From Lumbricus rubellus (lineage: Eukaryota > Annelida > Clitellata > Crassiclitellata > Lumbricidae): a DNA stretch of 64,000 bases. Numbering within the stretch: the first letter of the stretch is position 1; every line of letters begins with the position of its first letter. The notes under the pieces are model-generated. The model made no database searches. It saw only the letters and a program-made list of their open reading frames with translations, and was not told the DNA's origin. A program made the translations under genes and the position numbers. The stretch lies in assembly GCA_945859605.1 (NCBI GenBank), contig OX243821.1, positions 16,995,509 through 17,059,508 of the forward strand. The letters run 5' to 3'. Shown here in pieces: positions 36,350 through 47,786 of the stretch.

Positions 36350-36476
36350 CATGCGGTGGTGGTGGTGATAGAGGTGGTGGTGGTGATAGTGGTGGCGGTG
36401 ATAGTGGAGGTGGTGGTGGTGGTGGTGGTGATGGTGGTGGTGGTGGTGGTGGTGGTGGTGGTGGTGGTGGTGTATG
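36350..36476. repeat. (GGT)n microsatellite
   Basis: GGTGGT with GAT interruptions. It gives poly-His on the minus strand and poly-Gly or poly-Val on the plus strand. Confidence 0.97.
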
Positions 36477-36479
36477 TTT

Positions 36480-37950
36480 TCCATAATCTAGAAGTGGGGA
36501 GGTCGTTATGGATGATGGATTGGGAAGAATGGGAAAGTTTTCTTGGTACGCTTTGCTGAGGGAAATGGAGTTGGTATTGTTCTGGGAAGTAATATATAGG
36601 ACGCAGCGATGATGGAAAGGAGAGATTGTTTCGGGAAAGAACTGGAAAAAGAAATAAAACGTAAAAATGGGTAATCGGAAACGGAATCAGGGGAAGACAT
36701 ATGGTGCAGTGAGAAAGAATGGAAAAGGGAAAATAAAAAGAGGAAGTAATGGATGAGAAAATAAAAGGATAGGTACAAAATTAAAATTAATTGTAAATGA
36801 AAATTTAAGAGAGTGGATATTGGAAAGAATGGAACGAAAAGAAAAGAACGTATAGAAGAAAAGAATTTAGTAAAGAAAAATATTGAAATATAGACAAAAG
36901 ATAATTGATAAGGAAAACAACGGAAAAGAAACAATGGAATCGAAAACAATGGAAAACAAAAATTATGTAACGGTACAACAATGTGACCATCTGAATTAAA
37001 CTTTAGTCGGGGTCGTAGTAGATCTTGACCCAGATCAACAACTATTGCGAACCCAAGGTATGAAAATATTCTCTACTCGACGAATTGGCTCTCCTTAGCA
37101 TGGCAAATGTTTATGGGACATATTTAACCCTAAGCCCAAACTTTGAGTAAACACAAGGAGACCTCTTGGTTCAGCACATTCCTACTGCCGGTGTGCCGAG
37201 ATAGTCTCCCCCGATTTACCCCAAAAGTCTCCCACCGGAGACTCTATTTCGAAAGTCGAGGCGTATACCCCACCCCATTGACAGCGTACCCAATGTATTT
37301 CAGAATAAATTAATAAATTCACACCCTCATAGAAATAAAGTCTCGGAGAAGATAGAATATTTCATCTCCCTCCGAAATAGCCTTATAGGCTTATCGTGCA
37401 ACGTGAAATAGGCTACAGTCACGTACATTATTTATAGTTGAGCTGGTTAAACTGTTAGTTTGCGCTGCTAAATTATTGAACAAGAACATGCATGCATTTT
37501 CAAATTATTAACTGTCATATTCAGTCTCAGAAAAATATGTTCTAATAAAGAGTTTCAGGCAGACGAGCCTTTGGTTTTTGGGGGAGGGGGATTTTATATC
37601 GCGGAGACAATACGTCGTGACACCGGCGTACCGTGCTTTCTGTACCGGGTAGCACTTGATTTGGATTGTAATCCCGGACCAATTTAACATCAAACCAATG
37701 AACAATTTCCTCAAAGGAGCTTGAAATTCCTTCCCAGTCTTAAGACGCAACTCTTTATACTTTAAAGATTGTTATGCTAGGCGCCACTGTGGCGTTTTCT
37801 TAGAACTGATGTGGGCTCTGAGCCTCTGGCTTGTGCTGCCCAGAGTATAATAATATGTATAAGGATCCGTTTATACTTAGTGATTGCTTGGTTGATTTGT
37901 AATGTTGACATAAGTTCAAGTATACATCTATCTATCCGTCCGTCCGTTCG
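36480..37950. other. Unique sequence, purine-rich to 36960, no gene recognised
   Basis: 36550-36960 is A/G-rich with repeated GGAAA words. The minus-strand frame 37750-37508 (LKTGKEFQAPLRKLFIG...) is non-repetitive but starts and ends without splice signals I trust. I cannot assign it. Confidence 0.35.
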
Positions 37951-38135
37951 TCTATCCAATCATCCATTCACCCTCCCACCTATCTAACCATCCATCCATA
38001 TGTCCGTCCGTCCATCCATCCATCTGTCCATTCACCCACCCACCTATGCATCCATCCATCCATTCATCCATCCATCTATCCATCCACCCACCTATCCCTC
38101 CGTCCACCCATCCGTTCATCAATCAATCTATCTAT
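37925..38135. repeat. (CATC)n microsatellite
   Basis: CCATCCATC / CCGTCCGTC / CTATCTAT units. Confidence 0.93.
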
Positions 38136-38520
38136 CTCAACCACTTGCATTCTAATCAGAGATTATCCTGACACCATTTCAAATTACAACTTCCCACAAC
38201 CGGTTGAGAAAGGTTACGTAAAAAAGTTGGATCAATGTCTGTTGAAGGGCATTATTGTAACAGGCAAATGCCTGACTTCGTTTGCCTATGGGAAATTCAG
38301 GGCTGTGGCTAATGTTGAGACATGTACGGCAGCCTCCCAAATCTCCGAATAGCTGATGTTGGAATGGGCGATGTTGTGTCGGTGCCAGGCGCTCGTCAGA
38401 GTTTGGGAAGAGGATATAGTGATGCATTGAACGCCAGTTCCGTGTCGCTCTTCCTCCTATTCCTATTCCTACTCTTTCTTTTAATCCTCTTCCTACTACC
38501 CTGGCTCATCTAGGTCATCC
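38136..38520. other. Unique sequence, no gene recognised
   Basis: No supportable exon. It contains a short TCCTATTCCTATTCC run near 38453-38475. Confidence 0.4.
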
Positions 38521-38529
38521 CCCCATGCC

Positions 38530-38840
38530 TCGGATGGATAGATTGATACAGGGATGGATGGATGCACATAATGGATAGCAATTATAGAGGAGAGTGGAAT
38601 AGAGGGATGGTAGGATTGAGGGAAGGATTGATGGAATGAAGAGACAGAAGGATGGATAGAAGAATGAATGATTGATTGAATGGAAGGATGGATATAGCCT
38701 AATATATTGATGGATATGGATGAATAAATGGATGGATATATACGTATATGTATATGGATGTATGGAGATGGGCGGATGGAGCGAGGGATGGGAGGATGTA
38801 TAGATAGATGAACGGGTAGATGGATGAATGGATGGATCCA
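38530..38840. repeat. (GGAT)n imperfect microsatellite
   Basis: ATGGATGGAT / GGATGGTAGG / GATGGATATA units. This is the complement strand of the CATC tracts on either side. Confidence 0.9.
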
Positions 38841-38849
38841 GCAATAGCT

Positions 38850-39515
38850 GCTAATCTTCCCATACATTCTCTTCCTCCATCTCACAGTAAATGTAATTCT
38901 CTTACTTCTCGTCTGAACCCATGTTCTGTTCATTCTCCCACAACCTCTCCTTATTTCATCATAGTTCTCCTTCTCCTAATAATTCTCCTCATTCCTCACC
39001 TTCCTAAATACCGTTGCTTGTTTATAATAGCCCCTGCTCCACGATATTCTACACTTCATCCACATTTTCCTGCATCATTCTCTCTTGTCCTTTCCAGCCT
39101 TTTCCTTCCCTTAGCTCTCCCTCATTGGCTTCCAGCCTTCTTCCATCCTCAACCCTTCCCCCCCCACTAGCCTTTTGCCTGTCACTCTATTCCCCTCTAC
39201 TTCCCATCCTCTTCCTTCTGCGTCTCCTTCCTCCTATATATACTCCCTCCATTCAGCTTTCCTCTTCCAGGTCTCATGTTTCTTCTTCCGTTTCCTTTTC
39301 CGAATATTCTCCATTTCCTCAAACTTCGTCGTCGATTTCTCCACATCCACCTTCTCCTGCTCCTTCGTCTACTTCTCCATCCTCCTCCTCTGTCTTTTTC
39401 TTTTCCTTCTCGTCTTCCTCCACTTACCCTCCATCCATCCTCAATTCTCCAATTCCTCCTCGTCGTCTAAATACTACTTTCCTGCAGACCGTCAGAAAAG
39501 TTGAAGTTATGGCTT
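38850..39515. repeat. Pyrimidine-rich (TTCCTC) degenerate tract
   Basis: Strongly C/T-biased with TTCTCC and CTTCC words. The long Ser/Pro/Leu/Phe frames here are composition artefacts. Confidence 0.7.
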
Positions 39516-39519
39516 GTTC

Positions 39520-39845
39520 CATCCATCCATCCATCCATCCATCCTTCCACCATTCCTACGTTGCTTCCATGCTTCCATGCATCCATCTATTTATATATCT
39601 AAAAATCCATACATCATCCATCCATACATCCGTCTATCTATCTATCTATGAATTCATCCATCCCTTTATCTCTACTTTCATCCATCCTTCCATCCATCTA
39701 TTCCAGCCACCCCATCCATTCACCCACCCATCCATCCATCCATCCATCCATTCATCCATCTATCCATTCATCCATCTATTACAACCTCCCCCTCCATCCA
39801 TCCATCCATCTTTCCATCCATCCATTCCTCCCTCCCTCCGTTCGT
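39520..39845. repeat. (CATC)n microsatellite
   Basis: CCATCCATCC with CTAT and CACC variants. Confidence 0.95.
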
Positions 39846-40119
39846 ATATTTACCCGTGTGGGAGAGTACGTGCAGCCAATATCCGTTGTCAAACACTGAA
39901 AACTCCCCCCTCTGCTTTGGCCGGATGTCTCCATCTGCTCTGCAACTGGAGAATGTTCTAATCCCGGAGTCGTTATGGTCGTCGATGCCTGGAATTTGTT
40001 CTAAATCTAGAATCTTTCCGGTTGCGTCGATCGTTCCGTTCGCTATACATGTAGTGCAACTCTCTCGTCGTCAATCTTTGTCTTCAAGTTTATTGCTTTC
40101 TGCAGAGACGTATATGTAG

Positions 40120-40440
40120 CTCTGTCTGTCTGTGTGCGTCTGTCTGTGTGTTAATCTGTGTGTATGTCTGTGTATGTCTCTGTGTATGTCTCTGTGTATG
40201 TCCGTGTTTGTGTCTTTCCGTCTCTGTGTCTCTCCCTCTGTCTGCCTGTGTCTGTCTGTCTGTCCATCTGCTTGGCTGTGTGCCTAATTGAGCGCATGCG
40301 CACCTGTCTTTCTGTCTATCTCTCTGTGTTTCTGTCTCTTTGTCTTTCTACTTGTCTCTCTGTCTCTGTCTCTGTCTCTCTCTGTATATGTCTCTTTCCC
40401 TGTCTCTCCCTCTCTTCGTTTGTCTGTCAGTCTGTCTGTA

Positions 40441-40471
<31 letters not shown>

Positions 40472-40540
40472 ATGTATGTCTGTCTCTGTACTTGTCTCTC
40501 TGTCTGTCTGTCTGTCTGTCTCTCTCTTTCTCTCCCTCAC
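40120..40540. repeat. (TCTG)n / (TGTA)n microsatellite
   Basis: TGTGTATGTCTC units at the left grade into TCTG and TCTC runs. Low-complexity frames. Confidence 0.93.
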
Positions 40541-40806
40541 CGGTCCATCTTATCAAGACCAGTTCTTTTGTGCGACTGATGATATCGTGTTACGGAAATA
40601 ATCGACTTCTGATTCGTCGACCAATCGTTCACTCTTGTTCCAATTCTTCTTCTTCTTTCCGTCGTCAGTTTCCATGGCGACGGCATCGCTTCCGCCGTCG
40701 TCACTTCCGGCGTCTCAGTTTCGCCGGAGTTTTCGTAGGTAATCCTATCCTGAAAATGAAGTTCATCTTCAAAGACCAGCGCATCTTCTCCTTTTGGTTA
40801 TTAATA

Positions 40807-40808
40807 GC

Positions 40809-40883
<75 letters not shown>
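40807..40883. repeat. (ATT)n microsatellite
   Basis: About 25 uninterrupted ATT units. Confidence 0.98.
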
Positions 40884-40945
40884 CTGACAATTTATAAAGC
40901 GCCTCTTGCAGCAAGAGCCTTTCAGAGGCGCTCTCTGCGCTAACT
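40884..40945. repeat. SINE-like tail adjoining the ATT run
   Basis: CTGACAATTTATAAAGCGCC next to an ATT run has the look of the A/T-rich 3' end of a SINE read backwards. Similar GCGCTTTATATAAAT words occur at 47.5 kb. Confidence 0.4.
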
Positions 40946-41342
40946 AGCCGAAATGATATTAAGAGTCATAACGAGCAAAAAATAACAACAATTTGCAAAA
41001 CAAAACACAGTTAGCTGAAAGAGTCACCGGTGGCGAGCCCTCGCAAACACGTAGAGTTGACCATCGGATTCCCGTAGACAGCTGGTAGATGGCGTGGTTG
41101 ATCGGAGTCTCTGGTAGGTGGTAGATGACTCCCGTCCGGCTAATCGTTGAGACTCCAGCAAGGATGCGCGTAGCAGAAGGCATTCGTCGCTTGTCGGTCG
41201 GTAGTTGGAAGCGCCGCCGTTGACAGCAGTCAAGGTCACTCCATGCGCTGACCCGCGTGGACCGACCTCCGACGAGATGTAAACATCGGCTGGCTAGCAG
41301 CGGTGTACACTGTACACGCACGGCGTATGGAATGACTCGGCT

Positions 41343-42464
41343 GTGCTGTCTGTGCATCATAAGGGGTCGGTACTTTCGCCGTGTCTCTTCAACGTGTACA
41401 CAAATGACCTCCCTGCCACGAGGTCTCGGAAGTTTGCATATGCAGACGACATCGCCCTAGCGGCCCAGGCAGCATCACTGGAAGAAACGGAACGGGTGCT
41501 AAATGCAGATATGGAACTACTGGCGGAATATCTAAGGACCTGGCGACTAATTCCGAGCACTACAAAGACGGTATCTTCAACCTTTCATCTTCACAATGCG
41601 GAAGCTAGCAGAGAATTAAACATCTTTCTAAACGGACAAAGGATGAGACACGACGCACATCCGGTCTACCTGGGAGTGACACTGTACAGGGCTATCACAT
41701 ACCATGAACATCTGAGGAAGACGGCCGCTAAAGTTGGTGCTCGAAACAATCTAATAAGTAAGCTTGTGGGAACGAGCTGGGGAGCCAAAGCCACAACCCT
41801 ACGAAGCTCATCCTTGGCCCTCTGCTACTCGGTTGCCGAATACTGTGCTCCGGTATGGGGTCGCTCTCGCCATACTCACCTTGTCGACACAAAGTTAAAC
41901 ACAACTATGCGGATCATATCGGGGACACTCCGTCCTACTCCGCTTGCGTGGCTGCCGGTTCTGAGCAACATCCCCCCTCCGCACATGAGAAGAATGGAGG
42001 CAACCACGAAGATGCTGCGGAAGATCCGGGCAAACAGAAATCTTCCGCTGTATATGGACATTACGTGCCACCCAGTACTACGCCTCCCATCACGCCGACC
42101 TATATGGAGGGATCAACCCGAGGAAGACATTACAGCTATTTCGGCCTGGAGCATCGAGTGGTCAGCAGCTGAAGTTGTTAACCGCTCGCTCGTGGCCGAG
42201 CCGTCTGTATGGCCCCCGGGCTATAACCTCCCGCGGGCTCAGTGGGTCACACTGAACCGCTTCAGAACGGGCCAGGGGCGATGCGCTGCCAACCTGGTCC
42301 GTTGGGGTCAAGCCACGGATCCCCTTTGCAGCTGTGGGAACATTCAGACTATGGAGCACATTGTAAATGACTGTATAACAACTCGCTTTCCGGGCGGAAT
42401 GCCCGTCCTACATGAGGCCGATGAGGCTGCTGTTGAGTGGCTCTGCTTGAACTGCAAAAGCTAA
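41343..42464 (+). pseudogene. 5'-truncated non-LTR reverse transcriptase (Jockey/CR1-like)
   Basis: An open stretch of 373 codons covers the C-terminal half of a LINE ORF2. The frame begins inside the RT palm with GSVLSPCLFNVYTNDLP (RT block 4). It then has FAYADDIAL, which holds the catalytic YADD, PVYLGVTL, the thumb-like AAKVGARNNLISKLVGT, and SVAEYCAPVWGRS. The C-terminus has a Cys/His cluster, C.CGNIQTMEHIVNDC, as in many Jockey and CR1 group proteins. The endonuclease and first RT blocks are missing, and the upstream sequence (41.0-41.34 kb) is out of frame, so the copy is dead. The uninterrupted frame implies a relatively recent insertion. An A/T-rich end (AATAATAAATCATAAGG) follows the stop. 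Confidence 0.85.
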
Positions 42465-42474
42465 ATAATAAATC

Positions 42475-42700
42475 ATAAGGATGGTCGCTGATGCACTCAC
42501 GTGGCCAAGACGACTGCAACAAAATCCCTCCAACCAGCGCGAAATCCTTGATAAAATCCCACGAAAAGTCCAGAACGCGAGTCTAGAAGCAGTAAACTCC
42601 AACCAGTCTGAAATAACTGTGTAAATTCCGCATTTTGATGAAATAATCCGTCGAAATGACAGAGAGGTCGATAAACGACCACCTGGCCGCTGACCTGCGC
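42475..42700. other. Unique sequence after the LINE fragment
   Basis: Nothing recognisable. It may include the 3' flank of the LINE insertion. Confidence 0.3.
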
Positions 42701-42703
42701 AAT

Positions 42704-42995
42704 GGTCTGTTTGTCCGTCTGTCTATCTGTCTGTCTTTGTCTGTTTGTCCGTCTGTCTGTCAGTCTGTCTTTGTCCCTTTGTCTGTCTGTGTGCATGTGG
42801 GACGTCGCTCTGCGTGTGCCTCTCCCTGTCGTTTCTTGCTGCATCTGTCTATGTTTATGTCTGTCTATCTCTTTGTCTGTCTGCCTATTATTTTGTCTGC
42901 ATGTTTATCTATCTATCTGTTTGTCCGCCTGTCTGTCTGTTTGTGTGCTTGTCTGTCTGTTTGTCTATCTTTTTGTCTGTCTGTCTGTTTCTTGA
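42704..42995. repeat. (TCTG)n imperfect microsatellite
   Basis: TCTGTCTGTTTG units with a less repetitive middle (42795-42845). Confidence 0.93.
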
Positions 42996-43119
42996 GTTGA
43001 TTCACTTTATCAGGATACAGACAGATGTTATAATGCACAGGTGTAAAATTATTAATTTTTTGCAAATACATCAGATACCAGCAAAGATTGAATCTAAGAT
43101 GGAATTGCTATAGATATGG

Positions 43120-43378
43120 AAATGGACGGGTGGGGATCCAGTAGGACAAAAACGAACGGAGAAGGGCATTCAGTAGGAGATGAACAAACCGAGAGGAACG
43201 TCTAGTAGACGATAGAAAGACATTCAGTAGAAGACAGAGGTATAGAATGGAACAGATAGACGAATTGAGAGGAACAATGAATATAGACGAACGAAGATGA
43301 ACATCTAGTAATGGCTAGACAAGCAAAGAGAGGTATCCAATAAAAGGTAGACTAATGGAGAAAGGCATTCAGTAGGAG
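43120..43378. repeat. Degenerate 'GGCATTCAGTAG' minisatellite
   Basis: AGAAGGGCATTCAGTAGGAG, AAAGACATTCAGTAGAAG and related units recur every 40 or so bases. The array resumes right of the MITE at 43809, so the MITE inserted into it. Confidence 0.65.
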
Positions 43379-43808
43379 CATGGGCGCCCGCAGAAAATTT
43401 TGCGGTGGCACGGTTACATTTTTACATGTAAGTCACAAGAGCATGAAAAATACAGCGCTGGAAATTAAAAACACGGGTATTTTTTAAAAAGAGGTTTCTT
43501 AATGCAAATTTCTCAGTTTCATTTTGTGTATTACTTTTAATATGAAGTTTCTAAGAGCGAAAAATTTGCTAAAAATCCAAAAGTAGATGTTGAAAAGTAG
43601 GTCCATGAAGGGCACTATATATATTTATTCCTATATAGATTTCTAAACATAAATTTCTTACTTTCACTGTGTGTATCATTCGTATCATTAGTGTTGTAAT
43701 GCGAAGAAATTTGTTAAAAACTCAAAAGTAGTAGTTAGAAAAATACATGTAAGTGTCACTTTTCTAGGGGGGGCCCGCCCCCCTTGCCCCTATGTGCGGG
43801 CGCCCATG
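43379..43808. mobile_element. hAT-like MITE in the 5' flank of the sHSP gene
   Basis: The ends are CATGGGCGCCCGCA and its inverse TGCGGGCGCCCATG, a perfect 14 bp pair. They are flanked by AGTAGGAG (43371-43378) and AGTAGAAG (43809-43816), an 8 bp duplication with one mismatch. The target is itself a repeat containing AGTAG, which weakens the duplication evidence. The 430 bp body is AT-rich with no coding capacity. Confidence 0.7.
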
Positions 43809-43947
43809 AGTAGAAGAAAGACAAATGGAGAGGAGCTTATAATAGCGGATAGACTACATACTCATAATATTACAATTACAATAGATTACAAATGAAACAA
43901 AATCGCATTGTTCCTATTGTTCCTATTGTTCCTGTTGTTCGTTGCAG

Positions 43948-44785
43948 GCTGTCTTCAAGAAGTTTCTGTCTGCGACGAAGAACAAGATGAAGACGTCGAA
44001 CATCAAGGTCGAGGGCGTCGCAGGTCCATCGTGTACTCAGGAAGAGGAGGAAGAGTTCGAGGCCAGGAAACACGAGTGGCAGGTAAATATAGACCCAACT
44101 GGCGCTATAGAAGCTTTCAGTTTCCTTCATTGAAACAAATGTATATTGGTGATTCGTCTAAATATATACGTAGGTAAGTAAAGTAAGTTAGAAAGTAAGA
44201 AAATACGTAACTAGGCAAGTAGGAGGCCGTCCATAAAGTACGTCACGCTATTTTTGACCTTTTTGACCCCCCTTCCCCCCTGTCACAAACTGTCACAAAT
44301 TTCGAACCCACCACCCTAAAGTACGTCACAATTTCGAACAAATTTTTTAAAATTAACACCTCATTCAAATTTAATCTAAAACACACTTCACTATTAAACT
44401 GTAAAATTTCCACTTAAAAGAACTATCACATTAATAAAATGACTTTAATAGTAGAATAGTTAATTGTCAACAGTTGTCACAGTTATTCATTGAAGCAGTA
44501 ACTCAATGTAGATTGAATTTGAAAATAAAATTGAAAAATTAGACTAGACAATTACATAATACACATCATTTAAAAAAATAACTGTGTGACGTCACACATG
44601 GCCTGACCCCCTCCCCCTGTCACAAACTGTCACACTTTCTTACACCACTCCCCCTGGAGCGTGACGTACTTTATGGACAGCCCCTAGCCTAAATTAATTA
44701 ATTAATTAATTGACTAATTAATAATAAGTTTTAATTAATTAATTAATTCATTAATAATAATAATAATAATAATACATGATGATGC

Positions 44786-44839
<54 letters not shown>

Positions 44840-44857
44840 TATAATAATAATAATAAC

Positions 44858-44918
<61 letters not shown>

Positions 44919-44996
44919 TTAATTAATTAAAGTCTCCGGACAATTTTTTGAAATCCCGAGGGATCTGAGATACCTCGGGTAAAAAAAAAAAAAAAT

Positions 44997-45029
<33 letters not shown>

Positions 45030-47786
45030 GCACTATGCACATGAGTTTATATAGGTCACTCCATTTTCATCAAGCCTCATAAGTTGTCTGTCCATATAAT
45101 GGTCACTGGTCTAGATCTCTACCTGCTGATCTGCAGCTCAACACACCTGTCCATCTATAATTATTTAGGACTATCTATCTATCTATCTATCTGTCGTGAA
45201 AATGACCCTGCATAGCTACTTATGAAAACAGACATAGGCGTACGAGGCGGGGGTGCAGGGGGGCAATTGCCCCCCAAATTCTGGCAAGTTTGGTGGTTTT
45301 TTCGGGCAAACACAGACCCAAACGACTAAAAAAAAAAAAAAAAAGTCGTCAACTTTCGGGCAAGTCTGGTTTTTCGGGCAAAAATAGTCGCGGACGACAA
45401 AAAAACTAAACTTTTTGGCCGGATAAATTTTTCGGGCAGAAGTTCAATCTTTGCCGAAACCTCCCGTACGCCTATGAAAACAGATAATGGGGCTCTAAAA
45501 AAGAGGACAACGTGGCTAGGGCTCCCAAATCTTATTTGCTGCATAAAGTAACATAATTTGTCATAATCGTATTCCGATGCTGTAGTAAATAGCTAACTAC
45601 TGAAAAAAAATTATGATCGCTCTAGACACGCGTTTATATATATAATTATTGTGTTGACAAGGCCTTGCATGATCCATTTCGGTTGTGAGTCGATGATGCA
45701 TTGTGTTTGACCTTGACCATGACATTGGTCTTGACCTTGCTTGCAGGAGGAGCTGGACCAGATGAGCGACTTTCTTGTACTGAAGTCAACGGAGGAGCAG
45801 AAGGATGATGGAGTGGAGCAGCCGGTCGATACCGCCTACATCGATGACCGCGATGGAATGCCCATGCTCAAGGCCGTCTTCGACGTTCATCATTTCAAAC
45901 CGGAAGAGGTATTATAGGTGCCACTTCTCATGAGCGTGCTGTGCGCATGCGCGTGCGTTATATATTCTGTAACGTTCTTCTTCGTTCTGTTTTATTCTTA
46001 TGTCATCCGGCTCGGCTATGTTGCTGTTATGCTACGTACTGCTGAGTTTTAGCGTGATCTTTTAAGTTCTACTGAATTTTGTTCTGTTCTGGTAAGTTCT
46101 GCTGAGTTTTATTCTGCTCTGGTAAGTTCTTTGAGTATAAATTTGCTCTAGTAAGTTCTACTGAATGTTTCATATTATGAGTTCTGTTGAGTGTAAGTTT
46201 GTTATGTCAAGTTCTGTTGAGTGTTATCTTGTTCTGGTAAGCTCTGTTAAGTGTATATTTTGTTCCGCTAAGTTCTGCTGAGTTTTATTGTGATCTTTTA
46301 AAAGTTATACTGAATTTTGTTTTGTTCTGGTAAGTTCCTGTTTAGTTTAATTTTGTTCCGTTAAGTTCTGTTGAGTTTGATTTTGTTTTGGTAAGTTCTA
46401 TTGAGTTTTATTCTGTTCTGGTAAGTTCTGTTGAGTTTTATTCTGTTCTGGTAAGTTCTACTGACTTTTTACTTCTGGTAAGTTCTGCTCAGTTTAAGTT
46501 TGTTCTTTTAAGTTCTGTTGAATTTAATTTTGTTCTAGTAAGTTTTACTGAATCTTATTCTCGTCCGATAAGCTCCTGTTGAGTTTAATTCTGTTCTTGT
46601 AAGTTCTGTTGAGTTTCGTGTGGGTCCTTAGTAAAACATACCGTACATGTAGAATCGTAGATGCAATATATTATTGCTCAAAGTTCGGCGGATAAAGCTA
46701 TCAAAAAGAAGAAAGACTGCATTCTGAAACAATACGCAACACAATGAGGTATTCAGGTGCAAAGTAATTTACCTGTGAGTATTCAACAAGGTATATTGGT
46801 CAATCCATTGTTTGCCCTTTCGTCCTCGTAGGTCCAGCTGAGCGTCGAGGACGGTCAGCTGACTCTCCTCGCGCAGTGCTTCGACGACCGCGAGTCCGCC
46901 GTCTTCAAGAAAACGATGATTCGTAAGCTGGACCTTCCGAAGTACGTCGACCACAAGATGCTCCACTGCGACCTGAACAAGGACGGGGTCCTCACCATCG
47001 AAATGCCCTTCCACCTGCCGCCCCAGCGCCGTCCACAGGGTCCCAGCGTCGTACCCATCGTCAACGAGGTCGATGGAACACGCAAGATCCGCCTGGCCTT
47101 CATGATCGGACCGGACTTCACGGCCGACGATGTTAAGATCGAGAAGAATGGGCAGCACCTTGTTGTGACCGCTTCATACGACGCTGAGATCGGCGTCTAC
47201 GGGTTCCAGGTCAGTAGGGGCGCTATATAAATTATGATTGATTGAGTGGTAATATATATTCGCTCTCGCATACATGTGTGTTCATTATTCATTCATTCAT
47301 TTAGTTATTTCTTTATTTTTAAAATTTATTTATTGCTTCATTCGTTCATTTATTTATTCATTCATTCGTGCACTCACGCACTCATTCATTTGTTCATTCG
47401 TTCATTCATGCAATCATGCATTCATTCACTAATTCTGTCTTTGACTCTCTAAAGGCATATTTTTTATTCCCAAGCATTCGTGCCGTGAGCCCCTCTGAAT
47501 AATCAGTTTGAAAAGGGCGCTTTATATAAATCTTTTGGTACAATATAGTACAATATAAAGCTATACAATACAATACAATACTGTAATACAGGTGACGCAG
47601 AGGGAATTCCGCAAGGAGCTTCGCCTGCCGCAGCATTGCGACGTCGAGCGAGTCGACCACAGCCTTACACCGGAGGGAAAGCTCTACGTCGACCTGACCC
47701 TCAAGAGCGAGGTCAAGCCCTACAAGTGCGAGGTCACGACCGAGGAACTTCCGCCGAACGACGGACAGGAAGTGGACGAGCTCTAG
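43948..47786 (+). CDS. Two-domain small heat-shock protein (p40 / major egg antigen type)
   Basis: Four exons read in one frame, all junctions phase 0: 43948-44082, 45747-45908, 46832-47209 and 47592-47786 (TAG). Each has AG/GT borders. The 289 encoded residues start with a basic, then acidic leader (QEEEEEFEARK). Two alpha-crystallin domains follow. The first runs from MLKAVFDVHHFKPEEVQLSV to VLTIEMPFHLP (about residues 84-170). The second runs from RKIRLAFMIGPDFTADDVKI to LYVDLTLK (about 187-272), ending in an acidic tail. FKPEEV and the D-V-x-V-E-x-G-x-L pattern are typical of the fold. These proteins are ATP-independent chaperones that bind unfolding client proteins in the cytosol. Two tandem domains are known to me mainly from flatworms, brachiopods and molluscs. 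No ATG lies at the start of exon 43948: either an upstream exon supplies it (see 14293) or translation starts at the internal Met near 43986. Confidence 0.88.
44226..44682. mobile_element. MITE in sHSP intron 1
   Basis: GTCCATAAAGTACGTCACGC at the left is exactly inverted at the right (GCGTGACGTACTTTATGGAC). GACCCCC and CTGTCACAAACTGTCACA words lie just inside both ends. Length is about 457 bp. The direct duplication is not clear, so the superfamily is left open. Confidence 0.75.
44698..45026. repeat. (TTAA)n and (AAT)n microsatellites in sHSP intron 1
   Basis: (AATT)n words are followed by about 170 bases of AAT units and, after a short unique stretch with a poly(A) run, a further AAT run. 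Confidence 0.95.
45233..45476. mobile_element. hAT-type MITE in sHSP intron 1
   Basis: The ends CATAGGCGTACG and CGTACGCCTATG are inverted copies. They are flanked by a perfect 8 bp duplication AAAACAGA (45225-45232 and 45477-45484). Length is 244 bp. The interior holds GGGGGGCAATTGCCCCCC, a strong hairpin, and repeated TTTTTCGGGCA words. The exact duplication makes the boundaries secure. Confidence 0.9.
46040..46625 (+). repeat. About 30 bp minisatellite carrying GTAAGT copies, sHSP intron 2
   Basis: The unit is close to TTCTGGTAAGTTCTGTTGAG followed by TTTTATTTTG, about 20 copies with drift. About ten copies keep GGTAAGT or AGTAAGT, the consensus 5' splice site. It fills most of intron 2 (45909-46831). 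Confidence 0.9.
47283..47425. repeat. (CATT)n-rich repeat in sHSP intron 3
   Basis: CATTCATTTATT and CATTCGTTCATT units, imperfect. Confidence 0.85.
47455..47585 (+). repeat. SINE-like 3' tail in sHSP intron 3
   Basis: The stretch AAGGGCGCTTTATATAAATC ends in repeated ATACAATACAAT. A related GGGCGCTATATAAATTATGA sits at 47217. Such GCGC-TATAAAT words with short A/T tails are common at SINE 3' ends in animals. There is no tRNA head, so the copy is truncated. Confidence 0.45.

Noticed and set aside
36281..36484. Poly-histidine peptide
   Set aside because: It comes from the (GGT)n run and has no gene context.
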